A program made the position numbers and the translations under genes. Shown piece after piece: positions 61,241 through 64,000 of a DNA stretch of 64,000 nt. The notes beneath the pieces were generated by a model. The model was not told the DNA's origin. It searched no databases and saw nothing but the letters and a program-made list of their open reading frames with translations. Numbering within the stretch: the stretch's first letter is position 1; every line of letters starts with the position of its first letter. This DNA is from CAZEJK01 sp964512045 (lineage in GTDB: Bacteria; Acidobacteriota; Thermoanaerobaculia; Thermoanaerobaculales; Sulfomarinibacteraceae), in NCBI GenBank assembly GCA_964512045.1, contig CAZEJK010000005.1:9918-73917 (forward strand), in the 5' to 3' direction.

Positions 61241-62926
61241 CTAGCGTGTGAGCGGCCGATACGTCACCCGATGCGGCCGATCCGCCTCGTCGCCGAGCCG
61301 GCGCTTGCGGTCGGCCTCGTACTCGGTGTAGTCCCCCGGGAAGAACTCGACGTGTGAGCTCCCCTCGAACGCGAGGATGTGTGTCGCAATCCTGTCGAGA
61401 AACCAACGATCGTGGGAGATGACGAGGACGCAGCCAGCGAACGCCAGGATGGCTTCCTCCAGGGCGCGCAGTGTGTTCACATCCAGATCATTTGTGGGCT
61501 CGTCGAGAAGCAGGACGTTGCCGCCTTCCTTGAGCACCTGCGCCAGGTGGACCCGGTTGCGCTCACCGCCCGACAGCGCCTTGACCGGCTTCTGCTGGTC
61601 GCCGCCGGAGAAGTTGAAGCGGCCGACGTACGCGCGCGAGTTGACCTCGGCGCGGCCGAGCTGGACGAACTCGGAGCCTGACGAGATCACCTCCCAGACC
61701 GTCTTCTCCGGGTCGAGGGAGGAACGGCTCTGGTCCACGTACGCGAGCTGGACGGTGTCGCCGAGCCGGATCGAGCCGTCGTCAGGAGCTTCCTGGCCAG
61801 TGATCAGCCTGAAGAGGGTGGTCTTGCCGACGCCGTTGCCGCCGATAATGCCGACCACCGCCGCCGGCGGGATCTCGAACGACAGGTCATCGAACAGCAG
61901 CTTGTCATCGTACGCCTTGCGGACGCCGTTGGCTTCGATCACGACGTCACCGAGGCGAGGGCCCGGCGGGATGTAGATCTCGAGCTCGCGGGCCATCTCC
62001 TCTGGCTTCTGGGAGAGCAGATCCTGGTAGGCGTTCAGGCGAGCCTTGCTCTTGCTGTGGCGGGCGCGCGGGGCCATCTGGATCCACTCCAGCTCCCGCT
62101 GGAGTGTCTTCTGGCGCTGACTCTCGGCCTTTGCTTCCTGGCGGAGGCGCTCCTGCTTCTGGGAAAGCCACGATGAGTAGTTCCCGCGCCACGGGATGCC
62201 ATGCCCGCGATCGAGCTCGAGGATCCAGCCGGCGACGTTGTCCAGGAAGTACCGGTCGTGGGTCACGGCGATCACAGTGCCCTCGTAGTCCCGCAGATGG
62301 CGCTCGAGCCACGCAACCGACTCGGCGTCCAAGTGGTTCGTGGGCTCATCCAGGAGGAGGATCTCGGGTTGTTGGAGCAGCAGCCGGCAGAGCGCGACAC
62401 GGCGCCTCTCGCCGCCGGAGAGGACGGAGATCGGCGTGTCGCCGGGAGGACAGCGGAGGGCGTCCATCGCCAGCTCCAGGCGGGAGTCCAGCTCCCACGC
62501 CCCGATCGCCTCAATCCGGTCCTGGACCTCCGCTTGACGGTCGAGGAGCTGCTGCATCTCGTCGCCGTCCATCGGCTCGGCGAACCTCTCCGAGATGGCG
62601 TCGTACTCTGCGAGCAGCTCGACTGCTTCGGCGGCGCCTTCCTCGACCACCTGCCGCACGGTGGAGGCCTCTTCGAGCTGGGGCTCCTGCTCGAGCAGGC
62701 CGACGGCGTAGCCGGGTGAGCGGACCACCTCACCGTCCGACGGCTCGACCAGCCCGGCCATCGTCTTGAGAAGGGTGCTCTTTCCGGAGCCGTTGAGACC
62801 AAGGACCCCGATCTTCGCACCGTAGAAGAAGCCGAGCGAGATATCGCGCAACACCTGCTTCTGCCCCAGGGTCTTGGAGACCTGAACCATCGAGAAGATC
62901 ACTTTGCGGTCGTCTTCGTGCACCAT
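61241..62926 (-). CDS. ettA: Energy-dependent translational throttle protein EttA (ABC-F)
   Basis: 561 residues with two ABC cassettes. First: LGLNGSGKSTLLK, LSGGERRRVALCR, LLLDEPTNHLDAESVAW. Second: IGGNGVGKTTLFR, LSGGERNRVHLAQ, LLLDEPTNDLDVNTLRAL. The linker WIQMAPRARHSKSKARLNAY is the P-site-tRNA-interacting motif of ABC-F proteins, and the length and GIPWRGNYSSWL loop fit EttA. It binds the ribosomal E site and couples translation to ATP/ADP levels. Confidence 0.95.
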   Translation of the reverse strand: MVHEDDRKVIFSMVQVSKTLGQKQVLRDISLGFFYGAKIGVLGLNGSGKSTLLKTMAGLVEPSDGEVVRSPGYAVGLLEQEPQLEEASTVRQVVEEGAAEAVELLAEYDAISERFAEPMDGDEMQQLLDRQAEVQDRIEAIGAWELDSRLELAMDALRCPPGDTPISVLSGGERRRVALCRLLLQQPEILLLDEPTNHLDAESVAWLERHLRDYEGTVIAVTHDRYFLDNVAGWILELDRGHGIPWRGNYSSWLSQKQERLRQEAKAESQRQKTLQRELEWIQMAPRARHSKSKARLNAYQDLLSQKPEEMARELEIYIPPGPRLGDVVIEANGVRKAYDDKLLFDDLSFEIPPAAVVGIIGGNGVGKTTLFRLITGQEAPDDGSIRLGDTVQLAYVDQSRSSLDPEKTVWEVISSGSEFVQLGRAEVNSRAYVGRFNFSGGDQQKPVKALSGGERNRVHLAQVLKEGGNVLLLDEPTNDLDVNTLRALEEAILAFAGCVLVISHDRWFLDRIATHILAFEGSSHVEFFPGDYTEYEADRKRRLGDEADRPHRVTYRPLTR

Positions 62927-63051
62927 GACGCCCTCCCGCAGTCGTTCAAAGGCAGCACTGTTGCGCTTCTATGGCCCGGCGTCAAGACGGGGTCAGCCGG
63001 TTCGCTGTCGCGGACTCTTCCGAGCTGAGCCGTTCAGCTGGGGTCTGAGGT

Positions 63052-63060
63052 TGCTACGAT
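63052..63060 (+). promoter_or_regulatory. Extended -10 element before the DUF1893 gene
   Basis: TGCTACGAT ends 8 nt before ATG 63069, the same arrangement as at 35498 and 41632. No Shine-Dalgarno is seen in between. Confidence 0.35.
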
Positions 63061-63068
63061 AGCGATGC

Positions 63069-63449
63069 ATGGCAACGCTCGAAGCGTACCGTGGTCGCGA
63101 GCTGGTGTTCTCCTCCGACCGACACTGGCTGCATCCGCTCCTCGACCTGGAGCAGCACCTGGAGTCCGAGGGCGCGCTGTCCGACGAGGAGCTCCGCCTG
63201 GTGGACCGCGTGGTGGGTCGGGCAGCAGCGCTTCTCATGGTCCACATCGGTGTTGACCGGGTGCACGCCGGTGTGCTCAGTCGTCGGGCGCAGCCGGTTC
63301 TCGAGCGGTTCGGCGTGGTGTACTCGTACGATGAGCTTGTGGAACGGGTCGCCTGCCGCACCGAGGAGCTACTGGCCGACGAGTGGTCGCCCGAGCGGGC
63401 GGCCGCGTGGGTTCGCGATCGGGCACGGCAAGCGGCGGAAGCTCGCTGA
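63069..63449 (+). CDS. DUF1893-family protein
   Basis: 126 residues. LVFSSDRHWLHPLLDLEQHL, then DRVVGRAAALLMVHIGVDRV and VLERFGVVYSYDELVERV correspond to the DUF1893 pattern (a domain related to cytidine-deaminase-like folds, without a known activity). The usual CPME-type Cys end is missing: the C-terminus reads ELLADEWSPERAAAWV. Any catalytic Cys of the family is therefore lost here. Confidence 0.8.
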   Translation: MATLEAYRGRELVFSSDRHWLHPLLDLEQHLESEGALSDEELRLVDRVVGRAAALLMVHIGVDRVHAGVLSRRAQPVLERFGVVYSYDELVERVACRTEELLADEWSPERAAAWVRDRARQAAEAR

Positions 63450-63492
63450 GCCTTGGAGCGAGGCCGTCGTGCCGCTGTTCTCTGGCTGCTCG

Positions 63493-64000
63493 TCACCGGC
63501 CGACGGCGACGAGGTACAGCACGACCGTGTCGTTGTTGGTGTCTGTGGGCTCGGGCGGGATCAGGCGCACTGCTCGTTCGTCGTTGAACGCGCCGACGCC
63601 GCACGCGCCGAGGCCGAGGGCGGTGGCCTGGAGGTACAGCGCGTTGCCGACGATTCCGGCGCGCATGCAGGCGGTTCGGTAGCCCCGGTCGCCGTCAGCG
63701 TTGAGCAGCACTTGCCAGGTGGTGGCGATGATGAACACGACCTGCGCCGAGGCGCAGAAGCCCTGACGGAAGGCGAGAGCGTACAGCTCTGCGGCCAGCG
63801 TCCCGCGACGCCGGCGGCCGATTGAGCGACCGTCATTGCTCGCCAGGTACAGGCCAGGCTCGATGCCGTCAACCGCTCGAATCGCCACGTACAGCCGCAT
63901 CTGTGGGGCTGCGGTCGAGAATGGGGCCTCTCCGGTCGGGGATGCCGCTGCGATGAGGCCGGCAAACTGATCCAGGGCCAACGGTGCATTTCCGAACTGC
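63493..64000 (-). CDS. SagB-type nitroreductase-like dehydrogenase, 5' end beyond the window
   Basis: The frame is open to the window edge; upstream codons read QFGNAPLALDQFAGLIAAA, as in SagB/ThcOx-type nitroreductases. Further motifs are EPGLYLAS, the FMN-contacting YRTACMRAGIVGNALYLQATALGLGACGVGAF and the end TVVLYLVAVG. These flavoenzymes oxidise azoline rings in peptide natural products or reduce other substrates. No other RiPP gene lies within the window, so the role is open. Confidence 0.85.
   Translation of the reverse strand, partial: QFGNAPLALDQFAGLIAAASPTGEAPFSTAAPQMRLYVAIRAVDGIEPGLYLASNDGRSIGRRRRGTLAAELYALAFRQGFCASAQVVFIIATTWQVLLNADGDRGYRTACMRAGIVGNALYLQATALGLGACGVGAFNDERAVRLIPPEPTDTNNDTVVLYLVAVGR

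Noticed and set aside
1..64000. tRNA, rRNA, riboswitch or CRISPR array
   Set aside because: No cloverleaf, rRNA-like block, aptamer-like conserved box or regularly spaced repeat-spacer pattern was noticed; a covariance-model scan would be needed to exclude small RNAs.

Overview
GC-rich window with short intergenic spaces and many genes coupled by ATGA or GTGA overlaps. The cell is Gram-negative: it has periplasmic adaptors, a LolA-like carrier and several lipoproteins. A secreted VWA protein of the 'VWFA-related Acidobacterial' type, a secreted protease with duplicated C-terminal modules, an Mrp-DUF971 fusion and the NtrC and histidine-kinase style point to Acidobacteriota or a related deep lineage. 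That placement is an inference from gene content. Two 10-N runs (34015-34024, 37990-37999) show that this is a scaffolded draft assembly, and both can be interpreted from the flanking sequence.

Layout. 1-5367: exporter operon (two periplasmic adaptors, MacB-like permease, ABC ATPase) ending in an APP1-type phosphatase. 5416-6636: threonine synthase. 6734-7647: small accessory island with a VapBC-type toxin-antitoxin pair and an IS3-type transposase scrap. 7658-11165: glyoxalase II, acyl-CoA-binding protein, VWA protein and the Mrp-DUF971 fusion. 11238-17643 (minus): small protein, mnmA, lipoprotein, GT-C glycosyltransferase, polA. 17944-20997 (minus): large secreted trypsin-like protease with its terminator. 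21182-22935: promoter plus aroB-aroK. 23038-25811: CGGC protein, a hypothetical protein, and a histone-deacetylase-family enzyme with an extra C-terminal domain. 25986-29536: tightly coupled pterin synthase, homogentisate dioxygenase and acyl-CoA synthetase genes, probably for aromatic amino acid breakdown. 29767-35337 (minus): membrane protein, NtrC-type regulator and an oligopeptide ABC importer. 35515-40920: soluble histidine kinase, purH, LolA-like protein, polyprenyl synthase and a membrane-anchored protein. 41644-53363: dnaE, cobalamin adenosyltransferase, then the phoH-pgpH-ybeY-corC-era housekeeping operon, a redoxin, a nucleosidase and a STAS protein. 53526-55110 (minus): mobB-mobA fusion and a second toxin-antitoxin pair. 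55163-59727 (minus): five-gene phosphorelay cluster headed by a kinase-like/BON-like/receiver fusion. 59856-64000: CN-hydrolase, ettA, a DUF1893 protein and the edge of a SagB-type nitroreductase.

The most unusual features are the 55-60 kb signalling cluster and a dispersed intergenic repeat of about 90 bp. The left end of that repeat supplies the TAG stop codon of three unrelated genes. Also notable are the pterin synthase/homogentisate dioxygenase coupling, the HDAC fusion, and -10-like boxes placed so close to start codons that several genes may be leaderless. I saw no tRNA, rRNA, CRISPR array or complete mobile element.
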